This document shows positions 11,201 to 22,700 of a DNA stretch of 64,000 bases, in pieces. Made by a program: the position numbers and the translations under genes. Below the pieces are notes generated by a model that was given only the letters and a program-made list of their open reading frames with translations, searched no databases and was not told the DNA's origin. Origin of the DNA: Manihot esculenta (taxonomy: Eukaryota; Streptophyta; Magnoliopsida; Malpighiales; Euphorbiaceae); NCBI RefSeq assembly GCF_001659605.2, contig NC_035168.2:6566058-6630057 (forward strand), in the 5' to 3' direction. The number at the start of each line of letters is the position of its first letter. The stretch's first letter is position 1.

Positions 11201-13214
11201 TCAGAAGTTCATATGGACCGATCAGTGTGAGGAAAGCTTTGAGGAGCTTAAGAGGAGGTTGACTTCAGCACCGGTGTTAGCTCTGCCAAAAAGTGATGAT
11301 GACTTCTCCGTATATTGTGATGCATCCCGTGTGGGACTGGGTTGTGTGCTAATGCAAAATGAGAGGGTGATCGCTTATGCTTCTAGGCAGCTGAAGAAGC
11401 ATGAGCTGAATTACCCCACACATGACCTAGAGATGGCAGCAGTGATCTTTGCACTCAAGATGTGGAGGCATTACCTTTATGGGGTAAAGTGTGAGATCTT
11501 CACAGATCATAAGAGCCTGCAGTACATCCTGAGTCAGAGAGAACTGAATATGAGGCAGAGGAGATGGGTAGAGCTGTTGAGTGACTATGATTGCAAGATT
11601 CAGTACCATCCGGGTAAGGCGAATGTTGTGGCAGACGCCCTAAGCCGGAAATCACTCGGCAGTCTATCCCACATTTCAGCAGAGAGGAGGCCGGTGGTGA
11701 AGGAGTTCCACAGACTTATGAGTGAGGGATTACAGTTGGAGTTGTCTGGCACAGGTGCCTTAGTGGCTCAGATGAGAGTGACACCCGTGTTTCTAGAGCA
11801 GGTAGCTCAGAAACAGCATGAGGACCCAGAGTTGGTCAGGATAGCCCGAACGGTTCAGTCAGGCCAGAGTAATGAGTACAGGTTTGATGATAAGGGGATC
11901 CTCCGCTACGGGAACAGATTATGTGTGCCAGATGACATTGGTCTGAAGGGGGATATTATGGGGGAAGCCCATAATACCAGGTATAGTGTTCACCCTGGAG
12001 CCACCAAGATGTATCAGGATCTGAAGAGAGTGTATTGGTGGCCAGCTATGAAGAAGGACGTGGCACTGTTCGTGTCAGCCTGCGATGTGTGTCAGAGGGT
12101 GAAACTAGAGCATCAGAAGCCGGCTGGAATGTTGAATCCACTACCGATTCCAGAATGGAAATGGGAGAATATAGCTATGGACTTCGTAGTGGGGTTACCG
12201 GCGACGTCCAACAGATTGGACTCCATATGGGTGATTGTGGACAGACTCACCAAATCTGCTCACTTCATCCCTGTCAGGAGTGGTTACTCTGTGGACAAGT
12301 TGGCGCAGGTGTACGTAGATGAGGTTGTCAGACTGCATGGGGTCCCGGTATCTATAGTGTCAGATAGAGGGCCCCAGTTCACCTCCAGGTTTTGGCGGAG
12401 TCTGCAGAATGCTATGGGTACCAGATTAGACTTCAGTACTGCCTTCCACCCACAGACAGACGGACAGTCAGAGAGGACCATCCAGACAATAGAGGATATG
12501 CTCAGAATGTGTGTGCTAGATTTTGGCGGTTCTTGGAGGCAGCATCTACCTTTGGTGGAGTTTGCCTACAATAACAGCTATCATGCTAGCATAGGGATGG
12601 CTCCATATGAAGCTTTGTATGGAAGGAAGTGCAGATCACCTATCTGCTGGGAGGAAGTAGGAGAGAGGACTCTTGCGGGTCCGGAGTTAGTAGAGCTTAC
12701 CAGCAGGGTAGTACCCATAATCAGAGAGAGGATCAAGACTGCTGCTAGTCGGCAGAAGAGTTATGCAGATGTCCGCAGAAGACAGCTAGAGTTTCAGGAG
12801 GGGGATTTGGTTTTGCTCAAGGTGTCTCCTATGAAAGGAGTGGTTCGGTTCGGGAAGAAGGGTAAGTTAGCTCCACGGTACATCGGTCCTTTCGAGGTGC
12901 TTCAGAGGGTCGGTAATGTGTCGTACAAGCTAGACTTGCCTGCTTCGATGGAGAGAATCCATCCGGTTTTCCATGTTTCTCTGTTACGGAAGTACGTGTC
13001 AGATCCGAGTAAGGTTCTTAGTGAACCTGATATGGAGATCCATGAGGATCTCACCTATGTAGAACAGCCAGTGCGGATCCTAGACACTCAGATCAGAAAG
13101 TTGAGGAACAAGGAAATTCCGATGGTGAAAGTCCTTTGGAACCACCACAATATTGAAGAATGCACCTGGGAGACACGGGAGTCTATGCTCCAGCAGTACC
13201 CCCATCTGTTTTGA
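8229..13214 (+). CDS. gag-pol: E1 gag-pol polyprotein, intact (1,661 aa)
   Basis: It supplies capsid, protease, reverse transcriptase, RNase H and integrase for replication in cytoplasmic particles and nuclear insertion. I chose the ATG at 8229 ([10 protein letters not shown]), which directly follows an acceptor-like CAG; the same frame is open from 8160. Numbering from 8160: Pro-Tyr-rich region 120-185, capsid-like domain about 200-380, a CX2CX3HX3C motif at 454 and a CCHC knuckle at 472-485. Then come protease DPG at 571-573, RT core FIDD at 905-908, RNase H Asp 1054, the integrase zinc cysteines near 1308, catalytic Asp 1341, Asp 1402 and Glu 1438 (D35E spacing), a GPY/F-like GPF block, and a chromodomain at about 1630-1680 ending QQYPHLF. 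No stop or frameshift interrupts it. A chromodomain normally steers insertion to heterochromatin. Confidence 0.95.
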   Translation: MRGTRRSARLTGVPPQDEGADARPPALPRAMSSRSNRDRVARDPRRSLDLGRSRSVRGTVQGGMSEDMEVDQRRDGSLGVSMPEEGMGESEGGAQASSYVQPHHYPPYSHHPGYSMGGTSDYPSFSPYPPHMPYPPYYPPYSQYPMYPPPPPYTSTANPTPGDVAPPPPPVPTVPETQVPKPTSSGGSKVKMTDYMKLGAPQYRAGDDPFEYLSRVKTITDEIGADDSRAIQMAGFTLECKKARSWFKNYVNPRADSMSWEEFANEFAGWAFPESSREQKMIEFEQLRQTDQMSVEEYTDRFLELLPYAGLNLDTDQKKSSRYIMRLHSRYSSLVQSAERESFHAIVDMARRMEASAIVEGKVKQSVAQSSGSKTPGGERLDSSSLSTAVAGNKKWDRGHRKSKKNKFWNKIKSGLGLGSGSSSGAEVTACMRCGRPHKGVCLAGTNTCFRCGQAGHLARDCPRAAFAAPSQQTASDSVVQPVAPTATQASGRGRGRGSASSSAGYRGEGPSAPARIFTMTQQEASTSNTVVAGNLIVGCSDVYALMDPGASHSFIAPRVVERVGLMVSGLECPLWVSGPKCDPSVAEAVCQCSPVFIEGRCLSADLVVLELTDFDVILGMDWLSTHGATLDCRDKVVRFRDQDGSEVVFRGDKRGTPRGLISALQARRLLRRGCQGFLAHVRELDSHVREPASVPVVSEFLDVFPDELPGLPPAREIEFEIELMPGTRPISIPPYRMAPAELKELKEQLQELVDKGFIRPSTSPWGAPVLFVRKKDGSLRLCIDYRQLNKVTTKNRYPLPRIDDLFDQLAGASCFSKIDLRSGYHQLRIGNEDIPKTAFRTRYGHYEFLVMPFGLTNAPAAFMDLMNRVFSQYLDHFVIVFIDDILVYSRNAEEHAHHLRTVLQTLREHGLYAKFSKCEFWLRSISFLGHIVSEQGIEVDPKKVEAVANWPRPTTVTEIKSFLGLAGYYRRFVQDFSKIAAPMTKLTKKNQKFIWTDQCEESFEELKRRLTSAPVLALPKSDDDFSVYCDASRVGLGCVLMQNERVIAYASRQLKKHELNYPTHDLEMAAVIFALKMWRHYLYGVKCEIFTDHKSLQYILSQRELNMRQRRWVELLSDYDCKIQYHPGKANVVADALSRKSLGSLSHISAERRPVVKEFHRLMSEGLQLELSGTGALVAQMRVTPVFLEQVAQKQHEDPELVRIARTVQSGQSNEYRFDDKGILRYGNRLCVPDDIGLKGDIMGEAHNTRYSVHPGATKMYQDLKRVYWWPAMKKDVALFVSACDVCQRVKLEHQKPAGMLNPLPIPEWKWENIAMDFVVGLPATSNRLDSIWVIVDRLTKSAHFIPVRSGYSVDKLAQVYVDEVVRLHGVPVSIVSDRGPQFTSRFWRSLQNAMGTRLDFSTAFHPQTDGQSERTIQTIEDMLRMCVLDFGGSWRQHLPLVEFAYNNSYHASIGMAPYEALYGRKCRSPICWEEVGERTLAGPELVELTSRVVPIIRERIKTAASRQKSYADVRRRQLEFQEGDLVLLKVSPMKGVVRFGKKGKLAPRYIGPFEVLQRVGNVSYKLDLPASMERIHPVFHVSLLRKYVSDPSKVLSEPDMEIHEDLTYVEQPVRILDTQIRKLRNKEIPMVKVLWNHHNIEECTWETRESMLQQYPHLF

Positions 13215-13308
13215 GGTGAGTGTTAGTTGTTCTATGTGCTGCATGTATGATATATTGTATGCTATGTTATATGTTATGATTGATGCCATGCTTTGTATGT
13301 TAGTTGAG

Positions 13309-13330
13309 GAACATTCGGGGACGAATGTTC
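13309..13330 (+). other. Hairpin abutting the E1 polypurine tract
   Basis: GAACATTCG and CGAATGTTC pair around a GGGA loop, directly before the PPT. The same structure, with one closing-pair variation, precedes the PPT in E2, E3 and E4. Confidence 0.6.
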
Positions 13331-13345
13331 TTAAGGGGGGGAGAA
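13331..13345 (+). other. E1 polypurine tract
   Basis: TTAAGGGGGGGAGAA directly precedes the 3' LTR. It is the expected primer for plus-strand DNA synthesis. Confidence 0.9.
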
Positions 13346-15631
13346 TGTAATACCCGGCTAGACTCCGGTATCGGGATCCCTACCGTCCGGTGGGACCTCG
13401 GATGTCGGAAACCTCTAGAAGGGTAAAACTATGATTTTATGAAGTGTTTTCATGTATTTTAATGGTTTTAAGCATGAAATTAAATGAGTTTTTGCATGAA
13501 AAGTCTTTGGAGGAAAACCCAGGTTCGGCCGCCGAAAGTCAAGTTCGGCCGCCGAACATGCATGCTTTCGGAGGGACTTTAGACGCCCGAAAGTTTTGAG
13601 TTAGGGAAATGCAGGTTCGGCCGCCGAACTCCAAGTTCGGCCGCCGAACCTTGCATGCATGCGGAGGCACTTTCGGCCCCCGAACGTGGCCTGGCCAGCC
13701 ACCTATAAAAGGGGCACTTAGCCGAAATGGGAGAGTTTTCTCCCATTTTCGACCTCAGCGAGCTTCCGACCTCCCTCTCCCAAATCTTGTGTTTTTCCTT
13801 CAATCCCCACCATTTTCTTTGAGTTTTAAGGTTCCACAAAAGTTTTTGAGTGTTTTTAAGCAAGTTTGGAGCTTGGAGGTCTTGGAGCTAAATCCCTCCA
13901 TTTTCCGAGCTAGGGTCGTTCTTCCTCTAGATCTTCAAGAGGTAAGCTTCGATCTATGCTTCTTTTATGTTTTATGAAAGTTTTATGCAAGTTGATGGGG
14001 TAGAATGCATGTTTAGGTCTTATGTATGTATATGGGTATAATGTATACTTTGAGGAACAATGTATGTTGATGTTTGTGTGTTTGAAGTGTTGTAGATGGG
14101 GTATGTTATAGTTTGAGACCCCTAGGTGTGATGTATGATGTGTATGCATGTGTAGAAACAAGTTTATGCATGTTTTGAGGTGTTTTGGAGGCTGTGGACA
14201 CAAGGGAACCAAGTTTCTGCCCTTCGGCAGAAACTCAGGTTCGGCCGCCGAAGTGACTTTCGGCCGCCGAACCCCCTTGTGGAGGCAGTTTCGGCTGCCG
14301 AAGCCTGCCCCCGAAACTCAAGTTTCGTCTCTGTCTGGGAGGTTCGGCCGCCGAAAGTGCCGTCGAACCTGCATGACTTTCGGCTGCAGAGGGACTTTCG
14401 GCCGCCGAACCTGCCGCCGAAAGTGCCCTGTTCAGCCATTTCTTGCATGTTTTCATGTGATGTTTTCAGGATGTTTTAGGGGGTCTTTGGGGAGTATTTT
14501 GGAGTCATGTTCATGTATGTTTGGTGCCTCATTTGAGTCCACCTGTGTAGGTTCGGACCCGAGGAACCGAGACCCCCGATTGTGAGATAGTCGTTCAGAG
14601 TTCGTTGTTAAAGCTTCAGTCACCAGGTGAGTGGAACAACCCCTTAAGCTTTAAAGTAAAGGAATAAATGAATGAATCATAAAGCATTGCCCATGCATCA
14701 TTATGCTATGCAATATTAGGTTGTATGCATTAGATTCACGAATATGTTGCATTGCATACTTTGTTGTTGATGTGGATGAATGTTGAATGATCCATTAGCC
14801 CTTGTATGTCATGATAGCCTATGTGAGTCCAGGTGTGCCTGCTACGGCTCTACGCCCCTGGCACTATGACTGATTATGAAAGTCCGGGTGTGCCTGCTAC
14901 GGCTCTACGCCCCCGGCATGTATAAGTAAGAAAGATAGGGGCTAAATGGTGACAAGTTCATCCTTGTTGTGAAATGTTTGTGTTATGGCGCATACATGAA
15001 AGCATGAATAAGAAAAAGTTAAATGATAATAATAATAATAAAATGAATAATAATATACCTAAAAATGGAGGAATTAAAACAAATGTTTTTAGTTTCTGCT
15101 CACTGGGCTCTAGTAGCTCACCCACTCCCTTTATCCCCAAAGTTGCAGGTACAGGATAGATCAAGAAGTCGGCTAGAGTGAAGTCAAGCCTTGCATGTTG
15201 TAATAGATAGTAGTGGACATGAATATGATGTAATGAGTAATTATGACTATGTACTGTAATGAATGTTTTGATGATGTATTGAGGATTATAGTAGTGCTTG
15301 ACCTAGAGGTGTGTGAATCCCCATTATGTACAGAGTGTTTAATGAGTAATGATGTTAATGACCATGATTATCCAAGCTTATATGTATGATGATGATACCC
15401 CATTGGAGTATTTGATGAGGACTCCAGTGTGGGGTTTATGTATGATTTTGTGCATGCACAGGTTTTGCTTGGATAAGAGAAAAGAAAATTTTTTTACAGA
15501 TCATGTATATGTTGTTATGTATGGGATTCCACAGGTTTACAGGAGGTATGTAGGCTTGCTACGGGTCCCGGCGGCCTTAAGCCGATCTGGATCCTAGCGC
15601 CGGTAACGGGTCGGATTTCCGGGTCGTTACA
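13346..15631 (+). repeat. E1 3' LTR
   Basis: This 2,286-bp LTR has the same layout as the 5' LTR: TATA at 13704-13711 and AATAAA at 14663-14668, the likely 3'-end signal of the element transcript. It differs from the 5' LTR at only a handful of positions, for example near 13361, 13688, 14393, 14734, 14962 and 15121. Confidence 0.95.
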
Positions 15632-16438
15632 AAGCAAGACTATGATCATGCACTTTTGGGTGGACCTTGGATGATTGCTAATCACTATCTTACAGTACAG
15701 CGATGGCATCTTGAGTTTGATCCGTATGCTGCTAATGCTTTAGAACTACTTACAGTATGGGCCAGGATTCCTTGCTTATCTATTGAATACTACAATGACG
15801 AGTTTCTTTTGAGAATTAGGAGCTTGCTCGAAAAACCTATTAAGGTGGACCGAAATACAAGTATGGTGAGTAGAGGACACTACACCAGGATTTGCATTGA
15901 GATTAATATGGAAAAACCCTTAGTGGCCAAATTCAAGCTTCACCGACGTGTTAGACCAGTGGAATATGAAGGGCTCCACCTGGTGTGTTTTAGTTGCGGT
16001 AGATATGGCCATGAAGCCGAGAAGTGCCCGGCGAGGGGAGGCTCTAGCGGTGCCGGTAATCCTGCGGGGAAAGCCCATGCCAACGATCCGATTAATTTGG
16101 ATGAGGACAAGAGAAGAGCAATCCCTAATAATCCAATGATTGTCAATGATTATAGGGATTGGATGCTTGTCAAAAAAGATAAGAGGAATTTCAAAAAAGT
16201 CTCTAACAAAGTCCTAGTCGACAAGGAGTCTTCTAAGGAGAAATTTTCTGCAAAGGAAAAAGGGACAAAACATTTGACGGACCGTTCTAATCGATATGCT
16301 GCTTTGGAGATTAATGAGCCAGCTCCTGTTGAGTCCATGAGACTACCCCCCTCTAATACTATTGATAAGGGCTCATCCCGAGCTGGGCCGTCCTCTAGTG
16401 GCCTGCAAACTAAAAGATCTGCCAGTAAATACCAGTGA
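15632..16438 (+). pseudogene. LINE (L1-type) ORF1, 3' half with zinc knuckle
   Basis: This continues the DUF4283-like domain that E1 interrupted; the TSD AAGCA at 15632-15636 is part of it. The frame reads through GGPWMI, WARIP and then a CCHC knuckle, CFSCGRYGHEAEKC, at about residue 110, typical of plant L1 ORF1. A Lys/Ser-rich tail follows to a TGA at 16436-16438. The stop abuts the inverted E3 LTR at 16439, so the rest of the LINE (ORF2, tail) is missing on this side. No 5-bp duplication links this flank to the far end of E3, so a rearrangement separates them. Confidence 0.85.
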
Positions 16439-16638
16439 TGTAACAGCCCGGAAACCGAACTGCTACCGGCACTAGGATCCAGATCGACTTAAGGTCGCCG
16501 GGACCCGTAGTAAGCCTGCTATCCTGTCTAAGTACCTGTGACATCCCATACATGATCATACAGTTTCTGTCAAACATTAAAACTTTTCTTTCCTCCCAGG
16601 GCTTAACCTGTGCATGCACTCTTTCTGATCTCTCTAAC
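16439..16638 (-). repeat. E3 LTR, terminal part, inverted
   Basis: It begins TGTAACAGCCCGG and is the reverse complement of the end of the E3 3' LTR (about 43350-43543). Homology in this orientation fades near 16638 and then resumes at about 17086. The flank at 16434-16438 (AGTGA) does not match the other E3 flank (CTCGC at 43544-43548). Confidence 0.8.
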
Positions 16639-17085
16639 CTGACTAGATCAGGCAGCAGAGATAGTAAGACCTGGCTGGGCCAGGCAGGCAGAGTGGTAAG
16701 ACCTGGCCGGGCCAGGCAGATTAAGGTTGTAAGACCTGGCTAGGCCATGCATCCTTTGAGTGGGATTGTTGGTGGTCATGTCTGATCCCTGAGATGATGT
16801 GTTGTAGTGCATTCCATGAGATCATGTTTTCAACTTATGGTTTATATAGTTCTGCTCATTGGGCTTGTATAGCTCATCCCTCTCCCCTATCCCCCAGGTT
16901 TGCAGGTTCGGAGTTCAGAAGGAGTCCAGCAGGGTTTGCAAGAAGAAGAGTTATGTAATAGCTAGTGTGGACATGTACATGTAAAGAGATAATGTATAGT
17001 GTGTAGCTTTGTGTTTGCCTTATAAGAGTTGTAATCCCTCTTTGTATATACATGGTCAGTTTATATATGTATGTTTCCTTTATAG
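16639..17085 (+). repeat. E3 LTR middle segment, direct orientation, inserted in an inverted LTR
   Basis: It matches about 42865-43305 of the E3 3' LTR in the forward direction. It includes hairpin units CCTGACTAGATCAGG, CCTGGCTGGGCCAGG and CCTGGCCGGGCCAGG and the TGCTCATTGGGCT block. Inverted LTR sequence flanks it on both sides. With 17086-17173 plus 27146-27560 it forms a long hairpin whose arm is now split by E2. Confidence 0.75.
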
Positions 17086-17173
17086 TGTTAAGCCTGGTTT
17101 TCTCATAGACATCCTCAATAAAGGAAACATACATATATAAACTGACCATGTATATACAAAGAGGGATTACAAC
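17086..17173 (-). repeat. E3 LTR, inverted, left of E2
   Basis: It reads as the reverse complement of about 43250-43345 of the E3 LTR. It pairs with 17031-17085 as an inverted repeat: GTATATACATGGTCAG on one side and CTGACCATGTATATAC on the other. E2 cuts it at 17174 and it resumes at 27146. Confidence 0.8.
17169..17173. repeat. Target-site duplication ACAAC, left of E2
   Basis: It matches 27141-27145 exactly. Confidence 0.95.
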
Positions 17174-19523
17174 TGTAATACCCGGCTAGACTCCGGTATC
17201 GGAATTCCTACCGTCCGGTGGAATCTCGGATGTCGGAAGCCTCTAGTAGGGTAGAAACATGTTTTCATAAAATGTTTTGAAGTATTTCATGGTTTTAAGT
17301 ATGAAAATTAAATGAGTTTTTGCATGAAAAGTCTTTGGAGGAAAACCCAGGTTCGGCCGCCGAAAGTCAAGTTCGGCCGCCGAACATGCATGCGTTTTGG
17401 AGGCACGTTAGGCCCCCGAAAGCATGAGTGAGGGAAGTCGAGGTTCGGCCGCCGAACCTCAAGTTCGGCCGCCGAACCTCAAGTTCGGCCGCCGAACATG
17501 GCATGCATACGGAGGCACGTTCGGCCCCCGAATGTGGCCTGGCCAGCCACTATAAAAGGGTCCCTTGGCCGAAAACGGGCGAGCTTTTTTCCCCATTTCC
17601 GGCCAAGGTGAGTTCTCCGCCACCCCTCCCTCGATCTTGAGTGTTTTCCTTAGATCTTCCATGATTTTCACGGGTTTTAACTTCTGTTTTGAAGATCTGT
17701 GAGTAAAGAGCAAGTTTTGGGTACTTGGAGGTTCAAAGAGCTCAATCTCTCCATCTCCAAGCTAGGATCGCCTTTCCTCTCGTTTCTTCAAGAGGTAAGC
17801 TCGGATCCACCCTTGTTATGTGTTTTAAACAAGCATTAAGTTGTTTTATGGGTAGAGATGCATGTTTAGGCTTGTTGTTGAGTTATGGGTTAATATTGAT
17901 GTTTTGAGCAATGTATGTTGGTTTGTGTTGTTATTGTGTGTTGTAGTTGGGGTTTAAGTTAGTTTGAGGCCCCTAGGAACCATTGTATGTATTTTTGCAT
18001 GATTTGGATGAGTTATATGCATGTTGGACGAGTTAGGAGGCAAATGTGCATAAAGAGAGCCAAGTTTCTGCCCTTTGGCAAAAACCAGGTTCGGCAGCCG
18101 AAGGAGCTTTCGGCCGCCGAACGTGGCTGGGGAGGCAGGCCTTTCGGCTGCCGAAGTTGCCCCCGAAAAGAGACTTTCGTCTCTGTCTGGGACTTTCGGC
18201 CGTCGAAGGTGCCGCCGAACATGCATGAGTTTCGCCTCTGTCTGGGAGTTTCGGCCGCCGAAGGTGCCGCCGAACCTGCCTGACTTTCGGCTCTGGAGGG
18301 ACTTTCGGCCGCCGAAGGTGCCGCCGAAAGTGCCCTGTTCAGCCATTTCTTGCATGTTTTCCTATGATTATTCCATGATGTTTTAGGGGGTTTTTGGGGA
18401 GTATATTAGAGTTATGTTTATGTATGTTTGGTCCCTCATTGGAGTCCACCTGTGTAGGTTCGGACCCGAGGAACCGAGGACCCCAGCAGTGAGCCAGCTG
18501 CTACAGAGTTTGTCAGAGCTAGCCGGAGGTGAGTGGAATAAACTTTAAGTTTTAAAATAAATGAAATATGAATTTCGAGCATGATCCATGCATCACGAAT
18601 GCCATGAGATATAGTAGGTTGTTTGCATTAGTATTCACGTATATGTTGCATTGCATTTATGATGTTGATGTGGATTGGTTATTGAATGATCCTTTAGTCC
18701 TCATATGGCATGATGATGTTACGGCATGATATGGTATGGAAGTCCAGGTTGTACCCATTCTACGTCCCTGGCACGATGTAAGAGAAAGTCCAGGTTGTAC
18801 CCATTCTACGTCCCTGGCACATTGGTATGTTATGATATGTTATGATAAGAGAAAGACCGGTTGTACCCATTCTACGTCCCGGCACAGTTGGACTATGTAG
18901 AGGACTATTGGTGACAATACCATCCGAGATGTGCTTAGTTGTGATGTGTTGCATTACATAATGGCATGAAATTTTAATATATGATTTCACTATTCTGCTC
19001 ACTGGGCTTTGTAGCTCACCCCTCTCCCCTAACCCCAGATGTGCAGGTACAGGGTAGACCAGGAGGTTAGCCAGAGTTTTGAAGTATGTCTATGTAATAG
19101 TTAGATTGTGGACATGACAATTGTACTATGATGTAATGTAAGAGATTTCAGTATGTTATGTAACGAGGTATATTGAGGTTATAGATGTGCTTGACCCTAT
19201 GAGTATTGTAATCCCTTGTTGATGCATGATCTTAGATATTTGATGATACAGATGTTAGCCAACTCAACACACGTATATCGCCCATTGGAGCATTGTTGAG
19301 ATCCCACAGAGGGGTCAAGTTTATGATATGTTTTAGTGCATGCACAGGTTGAGTTTGGTGTATGAGAAATGAAAGAAAAGTTTTAATTTTTATGTATGAT
19401 TGTTGATCATGTATGGGATTATACAGGTTTACAGGTTATATGTCAGGCTTGCTACGGGTCCCGGCGGCCTTAAGCCGATCTGGATCCTAGCGCCGGTAAC
19501 GGTCCGATTTTTGGGTCGTTACA
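17174..19523 (+). repeat. E2 5' LTR
   Basis: This 2,350-bp LTR has TATAAAAG at 17551-17558, a donor-like GTAAGC at 17795, an earlier GTGAGT near 17608, and box clusters at about 17350-17500 and 18090-18330. AATAAA lies near 18556, three hairpins at 18744-18882, TGCTCACTGGGCT near 18996 and the structured U5 end follows. An extra TTCGGCCGCCGAACCTCAAG unit is present relative to the 3' LTR. Confidence 0.95.
18744..18882 (+). other. Three-hairpin array in E2 leader
   Basis: The units at 18744-18771 and 18790-18817 have CCAGG paired with CCTGG. The unit at 18857-18882 has CCGG paired with CCGG. The loop GTTGTACCCATTCTACGT is shared by all three. The stem change is compensatory, as in E1, although the loop sequence is unrelated to E1. 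Confidence 0.65.
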
Positions 19524-19526
19524 GAA

Positions 19527-19539
19527 TGGTATCAGAGCC
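19527..19539 (+). other. E2 primer-binding site
   Basis: TGGTATCAGAGCC lies three bases after the LTR end. It is identical to the E1 site. Confidence 0.9.
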
Positions 19540-19754
19540 CTAGGTTCATAGGATCGGACCTAGAGTGTCGGGCTCATAGATGTTCTAGAAGGTCAAGCAC
19601 AATAGGAAAGATCATGTCCACTAGGATAGGATGTGGAGTCCTGTCTTGTATGATGATGTGAAATGCCATGATTATATGCATGTGCATTAATGATATATGA
19701 TGTATATGTGATGAGGGTTCATGTGTGCTCACATGAACCATATGATGCTAATGA

Positions 19755-22700
19755 TTGTATGATGTGTACTGTTTTTCAGAAAATAGGATAAGAGGAACTC
19801 GTCGATCTGCAAGATTGACTGGAGTGCCACCTGAGGATGAGGGCACGAGCGCCCGTCCTCCTACCTTGCCTAGGGCAATGTCTTGTAGAGCCAACAGAGA
19901 TAGAGTGTCAAGGGACCCTAGAAGGTCTTTTGATGTTAGCAGAAGGGGGACAGATAGAGGAGGAAGTTCTTCAGATGTGAGGGAGGTTACAGAAGAGGAT
20001 CAGAGGAGGGATGGGAACCTGGATGTGAGCATGGAGGAAGAAGGGACAGGGGAGTCTCAGGGAGGCGTTCAGGCCTCGGGGTATGGTTTTCCACCCCATT
20101 ATCCACCCTTCCCACAGGGTTCAGGGTATCCGATGGGAGGTACATCGGATCACTCCAGCTTTAACCCCTACCCTACCTACATGCCTTATCCACCTTTCTA
20201 TCCACCTTACACACAGTACCCAGCTTATCCACCCTCACCCTTCTATCCAAACCCGGCAAACCCCACCTCGGGGAATGCTGCACCTCCACCTCCACCACCT
20301 ACAGAACCAGCAGCCCCAGTTACTCAACCTCCTAGACCTAGCTCAGCTGATGGGAGCAAGGTAAAGATGACAGATTACCTCAAGCTGGATGCTCCCAAAT
20401 ACAAGTCAGGGGATGACCCCTTTGAGTATCTGAGAGTGGTGAAGACAATAACTGATGAGCTAGGGGCAAGTGACAGCAGGGCCATTCAGATGGCAGGGTT
20501 CACTTTAAAGTGCAAGAAGGCACGGGAATGGTTCAAGTGTTATCTGGACCCGAGACTAGACGGTATGACATGGGAGGAATTTGCGAATGAGTTCGCTGGA
20601 TGGGCTTTTCCAGACAGTTCCAGAGAACTGAAGATGATTGAGTTTGAGCAGCTGAGGCAGTCAGAGCACATAGGTGTAGAGGAGTTCACAGATAAATTCT
20701 TGGAGCTATTGCCTTTTTCAGGGCAAGCTCTAGATACAGATACGAAGAAAGCCAAGAGGTATGTTATGAAGCTGCATTCCAGGTACTCCTCGTTGATTCA
20801 GTCAGCTGAGAGAGAAAGTTTCCACACTGTGGTGGATATGGCTCGAAGAATGGAAGCAAGTGCTATAGTTGAGGGGTCAGTGAAGCAATCAGTGACCTAG
20901 TCTTCAGGGGTTAAGACCCCAGGCAGAGGAGGACCAGGTTTCACTTCTCAGAGCTCAGGTAAGAAGAGGTGGGATAACACCACCAGGAAGCCGAAGAAGA
21001 ATAAGTTTTGGAACAAGTTGAAATTCGGTCTGGGTTTTGGCGGTGGCTCGAGCTCAGGCTCAGATGGTACAGAATGCCAGAGATGTGGAAGACCGCACAG
21101 GGGAGTGTGTCGAGCTGGGACTAATACATGTTTCAGATGTGGACAGGAGGGACACATAGCTCGGGAGTGTCCTAGAGCGCCTTTTATGGGCCAGCCCCAG
21201 CAGACAGCTTCTGGTAGTGTGGCACAGCCAGCAGTTCCAGCCACGACTTAGGGCAGTGGCAGAGGTAGAGGGAGAGGGGCAGCCTCTTCTTCTGGTTCCC
21301 GAGGTGAAGGTCCATCAGCTCCAGCCAGGATCTTCACCATGACACAGCAGGAGGCTAACACATCCAACACCGTGGTGTCAGGTAATCTCGTCATTGGGTG
21401 TTCTGATGTGTATGCATTAATGGACCCGGGTGCATCTCATTCATTTATTGCTCCGAGAGCCGTTGAGAGGTTGGGTCTGATAGTCTCTGGGTTAGAGTGT
21501 CCCCTATGGGTCAGTGGACCCAAGTGTGACCCGTCAGTGGCAGTGTCAGTCTGCCAGTACAGTCCAGTTTTTGTTGAGGGAAGATGCCTCTCCGCCGACC
21601 TTGTGGTTCTAGATTTGACAGACTTTGACGTCATTCTAGGGATGGATTGGCTATCTACCCATGGAGCTACCTTGGACTGCAGAGACAAGGTAGTCAGGTT
21701 CAGAGATCAGAACGGGTCAGAGGTCGTCTTCAGAGGAGACAAGAGGGGCACACCTAGAGGTCTGATATCAGCTCTTCAGGCTCGTAGGTTGCTTAGGAAG
21801 GGATGTCAGGGGTACTTAGCTCATGTGAGAGAGCTAGACAGTCAGGTCAGGGAGCCGGCCTCGGTGCCAGTTGTCAGAGAGTTTCAGGATGTTTTTCCGG
21901 ATGAACTTCCAGGTTTACCACCTGCTAGGGAGATAGAGTTCGAGATAGAGTTGGTGCCTGGAGCTAGACCGATCTCTATCCCTCCCTACAGGATGGCCCC
22001 AGCCGAGTTAAAGGAGTTGAAAGAGCAGTTGCAAGAGCTGGTAGAAAAGGGTTTCATCCGACAGAGTACCTCACCTTGGGGTGCTCCGGTCTTGTTTGTG
22101 AGAAAGAAGGATGGATCCCTTAGACTTTGTATCGACTACAGGCAGTTGAACAAAGTCACTACCAAGAATAGGTACCCTCTGCCAAGGATCGATGATCTAT
22201 TCGACCAGCTAGCAGGAGCGGGTTGTTTCTCCAAAATAGATCTAAGATCGGGGTACCATCAGCTAAGGATAAGGGATGAAGACGTGCTGAAGACGGCTTT
22301 CAGGACCAGATATGGGCATTTTGAGTTCCTTGTAATGCCGTTCGGGTTAACAAACGCCCCTGCAGCATTCATGGATCTCATGAACAGAGTGTTTAGTCAA
22401 TACCTGGATCACTTCGTTATTGTCTTCATAGATGATATCTTAGTGTATTCCAGGAACGCAGAGGAGCATGCCCATCATCTGAGGTTGGTTCTGCAGACTT
22501 TGAGGGAACATGGCTTGTATGCCAAGTTCTCTAAATGTGAGTTCTGGCTGAGGAGCATTTCGTTCTTGGGGCATGTAGTGTCAGAGAATGGGATTGCGGT
22601 GGACCCCAAGAAGACAGAAACTGTGGTTAACTGGCCTAGACCCACTTCAGTGACAGAGATCAGGAGTTTCTTGGGTTTGGCAGGTTACTACAGGAGGTTC

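Larger units (their letters stand above)
5671..15631 (+). mobile_element. E1: complete Tekay/Del-like Ty3/gypsy retrotransposon
   Basis: E1 is 9,961 bp long with TG...CA-bounded LTRs (5671-7958 and 13346-15631), a PBS, a single gag-pol frame, a polypurine tract and perfect 5-bp TSDs. Reading the two LTRs against each other I count four substitutions and two single-base indels, so insertion was recent. Assuming 1.3e-8 substitutions per site per year, this gives under about 0.1 million years. Domain order gag-protease-RT-RNase H-integrase-chromodomain places it among chromoviruses, Tekay/Del type. It interrupts LINE ORF1. It is the only element here with no visible defect. Confidence 0.95.
17795..19779 (+). 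other. Putative leader intron of E2
   Basis: The donor TCAAGAG|GTAAGC is at 17795 and the acceptor ACTGTTTTTCAG ends at 19779, at the same places as in E1. The presumed exon 1 holds one ATG (about 17660), but a second donor-like AAG|GTGAGT lies upstream of it. Confidence 0.45.
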
